Shown one piece after another: positions 18,857 through 27,685 of a stretch of 64,000 bases of DNA. The position numbers and the translations under genes are program-made. This DNA is from Bradyrhizobium sp. (lineage in GTDB: Bacteria; Pseudomonadota; Alphaproteobacteria; Rhizobiales; Xanthobacteraceae): contig NZ_SSNA01000099.1 in NCBI RefSeq assembly GCF_004799445.1, positions 49,072-113,071 of the forward strand, read 5' to 3'. Numbering within the stretch: the first letter of the stretch is position 1; each line of letters begins with the position of its first letter. The notes beneath the pieces are model-generated. The model made no database searches. It was not told the origin of the DNA and was given only the letters and a program-made list of their open reading frames with translations.

Positions 18857-19831
18857 TCAGAGCTTCTGCAGGACTTTGGTAACGTCCAGCTTTTCAGGAA
18901 CCACTCCGATCGAATTTCCGAAGTCGGCAAACTTCTGCAAGTCTGCGATCTGCTTCGGAGTCATGTCGCCGACCATGACATATCCGAGCATCGGCACCAT
19001 ATCGACGACGTTGTCGGGCGTGAACGTGTTCTTGGCGAGGTATTTGCGCGCCTCATCCGGGTTCTTGTTGATGAAATCGATCGCCTTGCTCCATGCCGCG
19101 GCGAAATGCCTGGCGACTTCGGGCCGCTTCTGGATGAATTCGCTGGTCATCGCACAGCCCGCCGCATAGGCATCCGCGGCCTCATCGCCGAGGATATATT
19201 TGGCGATCAGCCCGGCCTCGAGCGACCGCGCGACCCCGGCCTTGATCATCATCGAGGCGCTGGGCTCAAGCGTATATCCGCCATCGAATGTCCCCGCCGT
19301 CATGGCGTTGACGTGTTGCCCCATGTCGAGTTGGTCGATGGTGTAATCACCCTCCTTCAGTCCGTTCTTGGCCAGAATGGCCTTGGCAGTGTTGACGTTG
19401 GCCGGTCCCGGCGCCGACATCAGCCTGGCGCCTTTCAGATCGGCGATCGTTTCCGCCTTGAAGCCATTGCGGACCACGAATTGCTCCATCTTCCAGACTT
19501 TAGTCTGGCTGTGCATGGCGATATACATCGCCACGCCGGGCTTCTTCACATCGGCGTTTAACCCCTCGAGCGTCACCAGAACCGCCGAAACCTCGATCTG
19601 GTTGGTCATCATCGCCGCGACGTTCGGCGGACCACCCATCAGCCTGGTCATTTCCGGCGCGATGTTCTGTTCTTTAAAGAACCCGCGCTCCAGGGCCACG
19701 AAATAAGGCAGCGACGAGCTGATCGGAAATACCCCGACCGACACCTTGTCCTGCGCGACCGCCCGACCCGTCGCGATGGCGCCCAGGGCCAGTGCGGCCA
19801 TTACGCATATCCCGAGATTCAGCGGCTTCAT
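18857..19831 (-). CDS. ABC transporter substrate-binding protein, NMT1/THI5 family
   Basis: A periplasmic binding protein of 324 residues with a Sec leader ending GRAVAQ. The fold signatures are SVGVFPISSSLPYFVALERGF at the mature start and the MGGPPNVAAMMTNQIEVSAV stretch. The ATG at 19831 is preceded by AGGAG at good spacing. It starts 87 nt after barbiturase ends, a wider gap than elsewhere in this operon, and that gap contains a strong sigma-54-type promoter (19899-19914). The importer and the amidase can therefore probably be transcribed on their own. The ligand is likely a pyrimidine-derived or cyclic amide nitrogen source, inferred from the neighbours. Confidence 0.9.
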   Translation of the reverse strand: MKPLNLGICVMAALALGAIATGRAVAQDKVSVGVFPISSSLPYFVALERGFFKEQNIAPEMTRLMGGPPNVAAMMTNQIEVSAVLVTLEGLNADVKKPGVAMYIAMHSQTKVWKMEQFVVRNGFKAETIADLKGARLMSAPGPANVNTAKAILAKNGLKEGDYTIDQLDMGQHVNAMTAGTFDGGYTLEPSASMMIKAGVARSLEAGLIAKYILGDEAADAYAAGCAMTSEFIQKRPEVARHFAAAWSKAIDFINKNPDEARKYLAKNTFTPDNVVDMVPMLGYVMVGDMTPKQIADLQKFADFGNSIGVVPEKLDVTKVLQKL

Positions 19832-19898
19832 TGATGCGCTCCTGTCGTCCACGCTATGGCAGCCTCCCGGCGAGAGGGCCGGCCTGCGTCCACATTCG

Positions 19899-19914
19899 AG
19901 CAAGGAACGTGCCG
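19899..19914 (-). promoter_or_regulatory. Candidate sigma-54 (RpoN) promoter of the second NMT1-type importer
   Basis: On the minus strand CGGCACG-TTCC-TTGCT: GGCACG and TTGCT match the -24/-12 consensus TGGCACG-N4-TTGCW at the correct spacing, with only the first T changed. Transcription would begin near 19888, about 57 nt before the binding-protein ATG. It lies 5 nt outside the barbiturase stop codon. Confidence 0.65.
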
Positions 19915-19918
19915 GTTT

Positions 19919-21013
19919 CTATTCGTCCAGCTCGACAATCGCGATCACCGGACCGCCGCCATGAGGGCCCTGATGCATGGCATCGACCGACACGAACACG
20001 GCGGGATCACCGATCGCCGCCGCTGCCACGCCGCCGACCGCTGCCTTGGAGTGCCGGTGGTGATGGACGTCGGAATCGTCGAGCATGATCTGCCGCCGTC
20101 CGCGCAACATGCCCGTACGGTCAGCCTCGCATTTCATGAAGCAATTGACGACACGCCCCTTGAGGTCTTCCGACCGCGGTCTTTCAGGCAACTGAATACC
20201 GGCGTCGCGAATTGAATCGTAGATCCCGTCGATATCGAGCGCGTCGCGCATGACGGAATGGCCGATGCGGTAGCGCCCGCCGGCGCCGGCCTTGTTGCCG
20301 AGCAGCACGATCTGCGCCTGGGTCAGTTCCACGCCGGAGGAACAAGACGCCACCGAAGAGTACAGGTCGAGATCCTTGCAGATCTGCTCGGCCCTGGGCA
20401 TCGGCAGCTCGCCCAGCGCCACGGCGATGCCGAGCGCGGTGGTGCCGTTGGAAACGCCCATGGAATCGTGGACCTCGCAAGCCAGCGTCTGGTGACGCTT
20501 TTCCGCATCGCGGACCGACTCGATGGTCAGCAGCGGCGTCTTGGTCTGGACGTAATGCACATCCTTCGGATCGGTAATCCCGGCATCCTTCATCGCCGCC
20601 TTGACGGCGTCGGCGACCTTCTGAACCATCGCAGGACGTCCGATGTCTTCGGGCAGCAGTTCCGCGCTCAGCGCCGTTCCGATCACCAGCCGCGACTTGT
20701 CGGCGGGTCCGGTCTTGCTGTTGCGCGCGAAGATCGTGGCGTGAGGCGTGATGACACCATCACAGCCGCCCGACCAAACCATCGGCACGTTGTGGATCTC
20801 GGCTTCGGAGCGCGTGCCGAGCTTGAGCAGCACGCGCCGAAACGCCTGGTCGGCCAGAATGCGGGTGAAATCGTTGACCCCGCCATTGCCTTCGGTCTTG
20901 CCGATCACCGCGATGACCTCGTCGGCGCCGAACTTGCCGGCCGCGATCAATCCCTCAAGGCCGCTCGCATCCTGAACGGTTTTCAGTTCGACCTTCGCAA
21001 CTTCAATCGCCAT
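19919..21013 (-). CDS. Barbiturase / cyanuric-acid amidohydrolase family ring-opening hydrolase
   Basis: A 364-residue member of the AtzD/TrzD/barbiturase family, which opens barbiturate or cyanurate rings. The threefold architecture and paired Ser-Lys sites are visible: K39 ([11 protein letters not shown]), S81 ([11 protein letters not shown]), K158 (QTKTPLL), S226/S227 (CSSGVE), K294 (FMKCEAD) and S342 ([16 protein letters not shown]). The C-terminal AMHQGPxGGGP motif is diagnostic for the family. Sequence alone cannot separate barbiturase from cyanuric-acid hydrolase, but the neighbouring molybdenum hydroxylase, amidase and uracil-phosphoribosyltransferase homologue favour barbiturase of the oxidative pyrimidine pathway (barbiturate to ureidomalonate). 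It is the third gene of the operon, 39 nt after HyuB. Confidence 0.92.
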   Translation of the reverse strand: MAIEVAKVELKTVQDASGLEGLIAAGKFGADEVIAVIGKTEGNGGVNDFTRILADQAFRRVLLKLGTRSEAEIHNVPMVWSGGCDGVITPHATIFARNSKTGPADKSRLVIGTALSAELLPEDIGRPAMVQKVADAVKAAMKDAGITDPKDVHYVQTKTPLLTIESVRDAEKRHQTLACEVHDSMGVSNGTTALGIAVALGELPMPRAEQICKDLDLYSSVASCSSGVELTQAQIVLLGNKAGAGGRYRIGHSVMRDALDIDGIYDSIRDAGIQLPERPRSEDLKGRVVNCFMKCEADRTGMLRGRRQIMLDDSDVHHHRHSKAAVGGVAAAAIGDPAVFVSVDAMHQGPHGGGPVIAIVELDE

Positions 21014-21052
21014 TCCCGGGAAACTCCGCGCTGCCTTGGTTTCAACTATCGT

Positions 21053-22942
21053 TCATCGCATCCGCGGCCGGTGCTCGCCGCGCAGCATCTTTTCATAACC
21101 TTCACCGCGGTCGATCATGGCAGGCGGTATGTTTCCCGCCTTCCCCGACCCGGCCCGCAGCGCCTTGGTCGCGATCTCGTCGATGACGGGCCGCTCGCCC
21201 ACGGTCCCCTGCCCGAACACCACGCCGTAATCTGCCCTGGCGCTCGCGAGCGAGACCCTGCCCTCGATGACGTCGCGCAGCACCAGCTCCAGTTCACGTT
21301 GCAGCGGATCACCCCAGCCACCGCCGCCGGTCGTCACGACGCGAACGACCTGCCCTTTCAGGACCGGTTCGCCATCGACAAGACCGCCAAGGTCGTAACC
21401 CTCGCCTTCCGCGTCCACCGTCACGCAAAATGGCTGGCCGGCCTTGCCGCCGTTCAAGCCGTAGCAACCGAGCCGCACCCGGTCGGCGGTCACGATGGTG
21501 CGGCAATCGACCAGCGCACGATAATGCTTTTCATAACCCTGCCCGCCACGGCGCAGGCCCGCGCCTCCGGAATCGGTTCGCAGCGCAAGCTTTTCCACCA
21601 GCAACGGAAATTTTGTCTCGGTAAATTCCGCCGGCTGGTTGCGCGAATCCGGCACAATATGAATCGCGTCGTTGCCGTCGGCATAATAGCGGCCGCCGGA
21701 ACCGCCGCCGAGCACCTCGCGCGACAAGAACGTTTTGCCTTCGAGATCGGTGCCGAAAAAGCCGGTATAGCGGATAGTCTCCTGATCGGCCGGCATGCGG
21801 CCGTCGACCGCCTGCGCGACCACACCGGCCAGAAGACCCAGACAGCGCAACAGCACGAAGGACCGCGCATTGGTCGCGGCCGGCCATTCCGGCGTGATCA
21901 GCGTGCCCTTTGGAGGAAAGATCACCTCGAAGACGTCGCAAACGCCTTCGTTGACGTGGATTTCGGCGGCGCGTTCGGGCGTGTCGGCAAGATTGCGCAG
22001 GATCGGCGCGATCCATTTGATCAGAAACGCGCCGTCGGCATAGTCCGCCGGCCAGTTGATCGGACCGCTCGATTGCGGATCGGTGCCGTTGAAGTCGAGC
22101 GTGATCTTGCCGCCCTTCTTGGTCATCTTCAGCGCGATCTTGTGCAGCTTCGGATCGGTAATACCGTCGTGCTCGACGTAATCTTCCCAAGAATATTCGC
22201 CATCGGCGATCTTTGCGAGCAGCTCATTGCGATAGATGTCACGGCACTTGTCGAGGATCGCCTGAAAGCAGGCCTCGACCTGCTCCCTGCCGAAGCGCTC
22301 GAACAATCCACTCATCCGCCGCGCGCCCATCAGGCAGGCCTGGATCTCGCTATCGAGATCGGCCGACAGCATCTCCGGCACCCTTGTATTGCGGCGGACA
22401 ATGGTGAAGACCGCGTCGTTTCGCACGCCTTCGCTGTAGATCTTCACCGGCGGAATGGCGATGCCTTCCTCGAACACGGTGGCCGCGGTACCCGGCATCG
22501 AGCCGGGGACCCTGCCGCCGACATCATCGTGATGACCGAACGCCTGGATATAGGCGACCACCTCGCCATCGTGAAATACCGGCACGGTGCTGCACAGATC
22601 GGGCAAGTGCCCGATCGAGCCTTCCGTCAGATAGGTATCGTTCATCAGGAATACGTCGCCGGGCTTCATGGTCTCGGGCGCGAAATCCCGCACCACGCCG
22701 TTCGGCATCGCCGAATAGGAGCGTCCCGTCAGTTTGCGGCAGTAGCGGTCAAACAGCCCGACCCGGAAATCATGGGCTTCGCGGATCATCGGACTGCGCG
22801 CCGTGCGCTCGATGGCGAATTCGATTTCGGCCTCGATCGAGTTGAGGGTTCCCTCGACGATTTGCAGCACGATCGGGTCGACCGACGCGGTTTCGCGCGA
22901 GGGCGCGGTCGGCCACGGATGCGACGCGGGATGCATGTTCAT
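21053..22942 (-). CDS. hyuB: Hydantoinase/oxoprolinase subunit B (HyuB)
   Basis: The B subunit of an ATP-dependent hydantoinase/oxoprolinase-type enzyme, 629 residues. Together with HyuA it hydrolyses cyclic imides or lactams such as N-methylhydantoin or 5-oxoproline. The family motifs GDVFLMNDTYLTEGSIGHLPD and GHHDDVGGRVPGSMPG are present and the length is normal. Start and HyuA stop overlap in ATGA, so the subunits are translationally coupled. In this operon the pair may open a ring related to pyrimidines or barbiturates; the exact substrate cannot be told from sequence. Related pairs also act as acetophenone carboxylases or caprolactamases. Confidence 0.93.
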   Translation of the reverse strand: MNMHPASHPWPTAPSRETASVDPIVLQIVEGTLNSIEAEIEFAIERTARSPMIREAHDFRVGLFDRYCRKLTGRSYSAMPNGVVRDFAPETMKPGDVFLMNDTYLTEGSIGHLPDLCSTVPVFHDGEVVAYIQAFGHHDDVGGRVPGSMPGTAATVFEEGIAIPPVKIYSEGVRNDAVFTIVRRNTRVPEMLSADLDSEIQACLMGARRMSGLFERFGREQVEACFQAILDKCRDIYRNELLAKIADGEYSWEDYVEHDGITDPKLHKIALKMTKKGGKITLDFNGTDPQSSGPINWPADYADGAFLIKWIAPILRNLADTPERAAEIHVNEGVCDVFEVIFPPKGTLITPEWPAATNARSFVLLRCLGLLAGVVAQAVDGRMPADQETIRYTGFFGTDLEGKTFLSREVLGGGSGGRYYADGNDAIHIVPDSRNQPAEFTETKFPLLVEKLALRTDSGGAGLRRGGQGYEKHYRALVDCRTIVTADRVRLGCYGLNGGKAGQPFCVTVDAEGEGYDLGGLVDGEPVLKGQVVRVVTTGGGGWGDPLQRELELVLRDVIEGRVSLASARADYGVVFGQGTVGERPVIDEIATKALRAGSGKAGNIPPAMIDRGEGYEKMLRGEHRPRMR

Positions 22943-25032
22943 CGTGGCGCCTCCTGCGGCGATACGGAGCGAATGACGAGAATGCCGTGCGGATCGACCT
23001 CGACGGATTGACCGGGAAACACCACCGTCGTCGAACCGAATTCCTCGATCACGGCTGGTCCATTGATCCGGCTGGCCGGCGGCAGCAAGGCGCGATCAAA
23101 GACCGGCGTATCCCGAAAACCCGTGCCAAAATAAACTGCCCGGCTGGCCCTGGATGCGGCATTGGCCGGACGCCCGGCAAGCCTCGGCATCTGCGGCCGC
23201 TCGATCAGGCCGAAGCCGGAAACGCAGAGGTTCACCAGCTCGATCTTCTGCTGGCCGGCGTAATCATAGCCAAAGGTCCTGCGGTGGGCCGCATTGAAGG
23301 CGCCGATCAATCCGGCAAGGAATGACACATCCACCGCGCCGCCAGGTGCGGTGACGCGCACCTCCATCGACTGGCCCGCATAGCGAATATCGGCTTCGCG
23401 GACCAGCCTGATGCGCGAGGCCTCGATACCGTCGCGCTCGAGCGTTGCAATGGCGTCGCGCTCCAGTGCCGCATATCGCGCAGCGACATCGGCGAGATCA
23501 ACCGCATCCTCGTGCATCACTTTGGTAATGATGTGATCGGTGCGCCAGTCCACCGCGAGCAGGCCGAAAGCCGAGAGATTGCCGGGATTCGGCGGCACGA
23601 TGCAGGCCTTCATCGCCAACAGCTCCATCACTGCGGCGGATTGAGCCGGGCCCGCGCCGCCAAACGACAGCAATGCGAACGCGCGCGGATCGATGCCGCG
23701 CTGGATCGTCATTTGCCTGATCGCGTTAGCCTGACTCCAGTTCGCGATCTCGATGATGCCGCTGGCGAGCTGCTCGATGCTCATGCCGCCGGGCAACCTT
23801 GCCGCCAGTGCGGCGATGCCTGCCCTGGCGCGCTCGACATCGAGCGCGATACCGCCGCCGATCAGCGACGGCGGAATCCGCCCCAACACCAGATTGGCGT
23901 CGGTGATGGTCGGCTCATTGCCGCCGTTCGGATAACACATCGGTCCAGGTTCGGCGCCGGCGCTGCGTGGACCAACCTTGAGATGACCCTCGCGGCTGAT
24001 CCAGGCGATCGAGCCGCCGCCGGTGCCGATGGTCTCGATATCGATCATCGGTATGCGCACCGGAAACGGACCGACCGATCCGCCGTTGGTGACGTGCGGC
24101 TTGCCGCCCTCGATCAGGCAAAGGTCCGTCGAGGTACCGCCGGCGTCCAGGGTCACCAGATCGGGGAAGCCCGCGATCTCGGCAATGACGGCGCTTCCAA
24201 GCGCACCGGCTGCCGGGCCTGAGAGCGCCGTGGTGATCGGTTTGCGCACCACCTGATCGGCGCTGGCCACGCCCCCACTCGACTGCATGACCAGAAACGG
24301 CTTGTCCTGAAGGCCTGAGCCGAGCTCCTGATGTACCCGTTTGAGATAACGTTCCATATGCGGCTTGACGAAGGCGTCCACCAGCGTGGTCACCGCCCGC
24401 TCGTATTCGCGATACTCGGGCAATACCACGCACGACAACGACAACGTCGCGTCCGGATATTCCTCGGCCATAATTTCGGCGACGCGGCGCTCGTGCGTAT
24501 CGTTGGCGTAGGAATGCAACAGGCAGATACCGATGGCGCGAATGCCGTGGGCCCGAAAGTACCGTGCCGCCTCGCGCACGCCGGTCTCGTCGAGCGGCCG
24601 CAATTCGTTACCGCGAAAATCCAGCCGGCCGCCGACTTCGCGGACGAATTGCAAGGGCACGATGCGATCGGGCTTGACCCAGAAATAGGAATTTCCATAG
24701 CCTTCCGGCACCGATTGCCGGGCGATCTCGAGGATGTGCCGGAAGCCGGCATTGACGATCAGACCCAGCGAATTGATCTCACCCTGCAGCAAGGCGTTGG
24801 TCGCTACCGTGGTGCCGTGGGCAAGGCCGGCCACATCATTGGTGGTCGCGCCGGCAGCGGCGAGAATTTCGTTGATCCCGCGCAGCAAACCGATCGCCGG
24901 ATTGGCCGGCGTGCTGGCAACCTTGGTCACTTGTGTCACACCGGATTGCGTGTCGACCGACACGATGTCGGTGAATGTTCCACCGGTGTCGATGCCGATG
25001 CGATAGCGCGCGGCGGTGAATCGAGATGACAT
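22939..25032 (-). CDS. hyuA: Hydantoinase/oxoprolinase subunit A (HyuA)
   Basis: The ATP-binding partner of HyuB, 697 residues, with the ASKHA-fold phosphate loop IGIDTGGTFTDIV directly after the start and further family blocks at HGTTVATNALLQGE and DAGGTSTDLCLI. It uses ATP to activate the ring amide. The ATG at 25032 was chosen because the phosphate loop begins about ten residues later; an upstream in-frame start at 25083 would add only unrelated sequence. It is the first enzyme gene of the operon and lies 148 nt downstream of the LysR gene, which points the same way. A candidate LysR site lies in that gap. Confidence 0.93.
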   Translation of the reverse strand: MSSRFTAARYRIGIDTGGTFTDIVSVDTQSGVTQVTKVASTPANPAIGLLRGINEILAAAGATTNDVAGLAHGTTVATNALLQGEINSLGLIVNAGFRHILEIARQSVPEGYGNSYFWVKPDRIVPLQFVREVGGRLDFRGNELRPLDETGVREAARYFRAHGIRAIGICLLHSYANDTHERRVAEIMAEEYPDATLSLSCVVLPEYREYERAVTTLVDAFVKPHMERYLKRVHQELGSGLQDKPFLVMQSSGGVASADQVVRKPITTALSGPAAGALGSAVIAEIAGFPDLVTLDAGGTSTDLCLIEGGKPHVTNGGSVGPFPVRIPMIDIETIGTGGGSIAWISREGHLKVGPRSAGAEPGPMCYPNGGNEPTITDANLVLGRIPPSLIGGGIALDVERARAGIAALAARLPGGMSIEQLASGIIEIANWSQANAIRQMTIQRGIDPRAFALLSFGGAGPAQSAAVMELLAMKACIVPPNPGNLSAFGLLAVDWRTDHIITKVMHEDAVDLADVAARYAALERDAIATLERDGIEASRIRLVREADIRYAGQSMEVRVTAPGGAVDVSFLAGLIGAFNAAHRRTFGYDYAGQQKIELVNLCVSGFGLIERPQMPRLAGRPANAASRASRAVYFGTGFRDTPVFDRALLPPASRINGPAVIEEFGSTTVVFPGQSVEVDPHGILVIRSVSPQEAPR

Positions 25033-25118
25033 TCTTTGGTACCATCGACAAAACGGGAGCGTGCGCGTGTCAGCCAGCGCCACCGCACCTTAGCAGCATG
25101 GGTCGGACACTCGACCCA

Positions 25119-25160
25119 AGTCAAAAGCCGATTATCGATGGCGTTATCGGAAAATCCGAT
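25119..25160 (-). promoter_or_regulatory. Candidate LysR box and -35 element upstream of the HyuA-barbiturase operon
   Basis: On the minus strand ATCGGATTTTCCGAT (25146-25160) is a dyad with 6-bp arms that fits the LysR-type T-N11-A and ATC-N9-GAT patterns. About 20 nt further along is TTGACT (25119-25124), a good -35. The -10 region 17-18 nt on is poor (CCATGC/CATGCT), as expected for an activator-dependent promoter. The LysR gene ends 20 nt upstream of the box. Confidence 0.45.
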
Positions 25161-25180
25161 CTAGCAAATCCAGCAAATGC

Positions 25181-26074
25181 CTAGGCTTTCAGCATCTCGC
25201 GCAACTTCAGCAACGCAGCCTCCTTGCGCCGGGACAACGGCTCACGCCGACGAAACAGGCTGAACGCGACATTGCGCGCCGGCGCGATCGAGAAGGCCTT
25301 CAACAATCCGAGAGCGACCTCGTTTTCCGCGCAGGCACGCGGCACGATGGCGATTCCGCCGCCCGATTGCACGATCATCTTGATGGTCTCAATATTGTCC
25401 ACCACTGCCAGAATATTGGGCCGGATTCCGAGATCAGTGAACAGCGTGAAGACCACCTGGCCATATCCAACGGTCAGCTCGCTCATGATGAAAGGCTCGG
25501 CGAGCAGGCGTCCGATATCGACAGGCTGTTTTGAGCGCGTCAACGCATGCTTTGGATGGGTGATCAACGCCATCTCGACGTCGATCAGGCGATCAAATAT
25601 CAATCCCGAGGGCAATCGATCGGGATCGGATTCAATCGCGATACCGGCGTCGATCCGTTCCTCGTGAAGTTCGTTGAAGATATTCTTGGTCGGCGCCGTC
25701 AGGATATCCAGCCGCACACCGGGAAGATCGGATTTGAGATCGGCGAACATCCGCGGAATGAAGATCTGGGCCATGCCCGACCCCATGCCGATCGTAAGCG
25801 TGTCGGACAACGCGCCGCGCAATCTTCGGGCGGTATCGGAGAGACTGAGCAGATCGCCCATCACCCGTTCGGACTCGTACAGGAAGGTGCGACCGCGGTC
25901 GGTGGATTCGACGCCGCCGGACGTGCGGCGAAACAGCTCAAAGCCGATCTCTTCCTCGAGCAGCTTTACCTGCTCGCTGACGGCTGATTGCGAAATATTG
26001 AGTCGCTTCGCGGCCTTGGTAAAGCTGCGCTCCTTGTAGACCGAAAGCGCGTAACGCAATTGGCGGAAATCCAA
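25181..26074 (-). CDS. LysR-family transcriptional regulator
   Basis: A 297-residue LysR-type regulator. The N-terminal winged helix-turn-helix (RQLRYALSVYKERSFTKAAK, then NISQSAVSEQVKLLEEEIG) is followed by a periplasmic-binding-like effector domain (residues about 92-293). It sits between two pyrimidine gene sets: the HyuA-barbiturase operon downstream on the same strand and the URC cluster transcribed divergently from 26417. Such a position usually means it controls one or both neighbours in response to a pathway intermediate. The effector is unknown. Confidence 0.93.
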   Translation of the reverse strand: MDFRQLRYALSVYKERSFTKAAKRLNISQSAVSEQVKLLEEEIGFELFRRTSGGVESTDRGRTFLYESERVMGDLLSLSDTARRLRGALSDTLTIGMGSGMAQIFIPRMFADLKSDLPGVRLDILTAPTKNIFNELHEERIDAGIAIESDPDRLPSGLIFDRLIDVEMALITHPKHALTRSKQPVDIGRLLAEPFIMSELTVGYGQVVFTLFTDLGIRPNILAVVDNIETIKMIVQSGGGIAIVPRACAENEVALGLLKAFSIAPARNVAFSLFRRREPLSRRKEAALLKLREMLKA

Positions 26075-26277
26075 GTCGAAAATCCCCTATCTAGCGGGCG
26101 CTGCAACAAGACGATCCAACGTCGTCGGCCCAGCTCCGCGCTGAGCGCACCGCACAATGTAATCCATCGATCAAATCTTGGCGATACGCAGCCGATTTCT
26201 GCCCGTCCCGGTCAAGCCGCGCACTCGAAGAGGTTAACGGCCAAGGCATCCCAGCAAAGGTCGGACGGGAATCGCCG

Positions 26278-26305
26278 TTGTGTTTGGTCGCGATGTCGCT
26301 ATACT
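26278..26305 (+). promoter_or_regulatory. Candidate sigma-70-type promoter of the URC cluster
   Basis: TTGTGT (26278-26283), 16-nt spacer, TATACT (26300-26305). The -10 matches five of six consensus bases. A transcript starting near 26312 would have a leader of about 105 nt. The rest of the 342-bp spacer between the LysR gene and the URC cluster (26075-26416) holds only the leader hairpin listed next. Confidence 0.45.
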
Positions 26306-26355
26306 CTGGTGCTCGGCCTCGCGGCCGTGCAGTTAATTTTCAGTGTAGGTGACCA

Positions 26356-26377
26356 GGCCCGTCTGCTTAGGCGGGCC
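26356..26377 (+). promoter_or_regulatory. Leader hairpin ahead of the URC cluster
   Basis: GGCCCGTC (26356-26363), six-base loop, GGCGGGCC (26370-26377): eight pairs with one G-U. It ends 39 nt before the chosen start codon and is not followed by a T run, so it is not a simple terminator. It may be an RNA control element or stability hairpin. It matches no riboswitch class I recognise. Confidence 0.35.
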
Positions 26378-26416
26378 GTCGCCGTTTAAGGGTCCCTGAC
26401 GTAAGGATACATGGCG

Positions 26417-27673
26417 ATGACTCGTTCGAACCGGGTTGACCATATCCGGATTACCTCGCACCCGGCACCGGGCGCCAAACTCACCTTCCCGATCCACTGG
26501 GGAGCAGCCAGCGCGCGCGAACGCGGACCTGTGATTGGCACGGTATCCCGCCCGCAGGATCGCAACGTGATCGGCTCCCATGGCGGCTCCTATTCGGTCT
26601 ACCGCGCGCTAGCAGTCTCGTCGGGCGCGCTGGATCCGATCCGGCGGCCGGATCTGACCAACACCCACCCGGCCGAAACCATCGGGCCGTTCCCGCAATG
26701 GACCGACCCGCAGCGCATCGTCTCGCTCGATCCCTTCGGACATCTCGCCGCGGAAAACTTTGCAACCGAGATCGCCGAAGGCATCGATATCCGCCCAAGC
26801 ATCGCGATCACCCGCGCCCGCCTCGACCTGCCCGAACTGAGGGCGGCGATCGAAGCCGGCCGGCTCAAGCAGGATGGCGAGGTCGTGCACGAGAGCGGCA
26901 GCGTCTCCGTGGTCAAGATCGCGATCGACCCGGTATGGTATCTGCCAGGCCTCGCGCAGCGCTTTGCGACCACCGAAAACAATCTGCGCCGTCAACTGTT
27001 CGAACAGACCGCGGGAATGTTTCCGGAGCTGGTGACGCGCCCCGACCTGCAGGTCTTCCTGCCGCCGATCGGCGGCATGACGGCATATCTGTTTGGCGAC
27101 GTTGCCAAGCTGCCGGATCACCGCACCAAGATCACCTGCCGCGTGCACGACGAGTGCAACGGCTCCGACGTGTTTGGCTCCGACATCTGCACCTGCCGTC
27201 CGTACCTGCTTCACGGCATCGAGGAGTGCGCGCGCGCCGGCCAAACCGGCGGGTTGGGCATCATCGTCTACAATCGCAAGGAAGGCCGCGCGCTCGGCGA
27301 AGTCACCAAATTCCTGGTCTACAATGCGCGCAAGCGCCAGGAAGGCGGCGATGCCGCGGCCCAGTATTTCGAGCGCACCGAATGTGTCGCCGGCGTGCAA
27401 GATGCGCGATTCCAGCAATTGATGCCGGACGTCATCCACTGGCTCGGCCTGAAGCGCATCGATCGTTTCGTTTCCATGAGCGACATGAAGCATGATGCGC
27501 TGACCAGCCAGGGCATCGAGATCGTCGAACGCGTACCGATCCCCGACGATCTCGTCCCGCCCGACGCGCATGTGGAAATCGCGGCCAAGAAGGCCGCCGG
27601 CTACTACAGCCCCGAGCCGCCACAGCCGCAGGACTTGATCAATTCGGTCGGCCGCCCGCTTGAAAATTATTGA
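26417..27673 (+). CDS. urc1: GTP cyclohydrolase II-like protein of the URC/URG uracil-degradation cluster
   Basis: A 418-residue protein whose C-terminal half is GTP cyclohydrolase II-like (RibA). The three zinc cysteines are present as C247, C258 and C260 in HDECNGSDVFGSDICTC, and the catalytic arginine lies in YNRKEGR (R291). An N-terminal region of about 190 residues precedes it, far longer than in riboflavin-pathway RibA (about 200 residues in all). The next two genes encode DUF1688 and a uracil-phosphoribosyltransferase homologue. This trio is the set known from the yeast URC pathway (URC1, URC4, URC6) and fission-yeast urg1-urg3-urg2, which degrade uracil without dihydropyrimidine intermediates. 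The second ATG (26417) was chosen because AAGGA lies 9 nt upstream of it, against 3 nt for the ATG at 26411. Confidence 0.9.
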   Translation: MTRSNRVDHIRITSHPAPGAKLTFPIHWGAASARERGPVIGTVSRPQDRNVIGSHGGSYSVYRALAVSSGALDPIRRPDLTNTHPAETIGPFPQWTDPQRIVSLDPFGHLAAENFATEIAEGIDIRPSIAITRARLDLPELRAAIEAGRLKQDGEVVHESGSVSVVKIAIDPVWYLPGLAQRFATTENNLRRQLFEQTAGMFPELVTRPDLQVFLPPIGGMTAYLFGDVAKLPDHRTKITCRVHDECNGSDVFGSDICTCRPYLLHGIEECARAGQTGGLGIIVYNRKEGRALGEVTKFLVYNARKRQEGGDAAAQYFERTECVAGVQDARFQQLMPDVIHWLGLKRIDRFVSMSDMKHDALTSQGIEIVERVPIPDDLVPPDAHVEIAAKKAAGYYSPEPPQPQDLINSVGRPLENY

Positions 27674-27685
27674 GAGAGGGCCGCC

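Noticed and set aside
20258..23011. Long open frame (917 codons) on the plus strand opposite barbiturase and HyuB
   Set aside because: It is antisense to two genes with full family motifs, is rich in Arg, His, Asp and Gln, and shows no domain; such frames are common in GC-rich DNA.
26284..26300. Sigma-54 promoter (TGGTCG-N5-TCGCT) for the URC cluster
   Set aside because: Spacing fits, but both elements are poor; the sigma-70-like pair over the same region is better.
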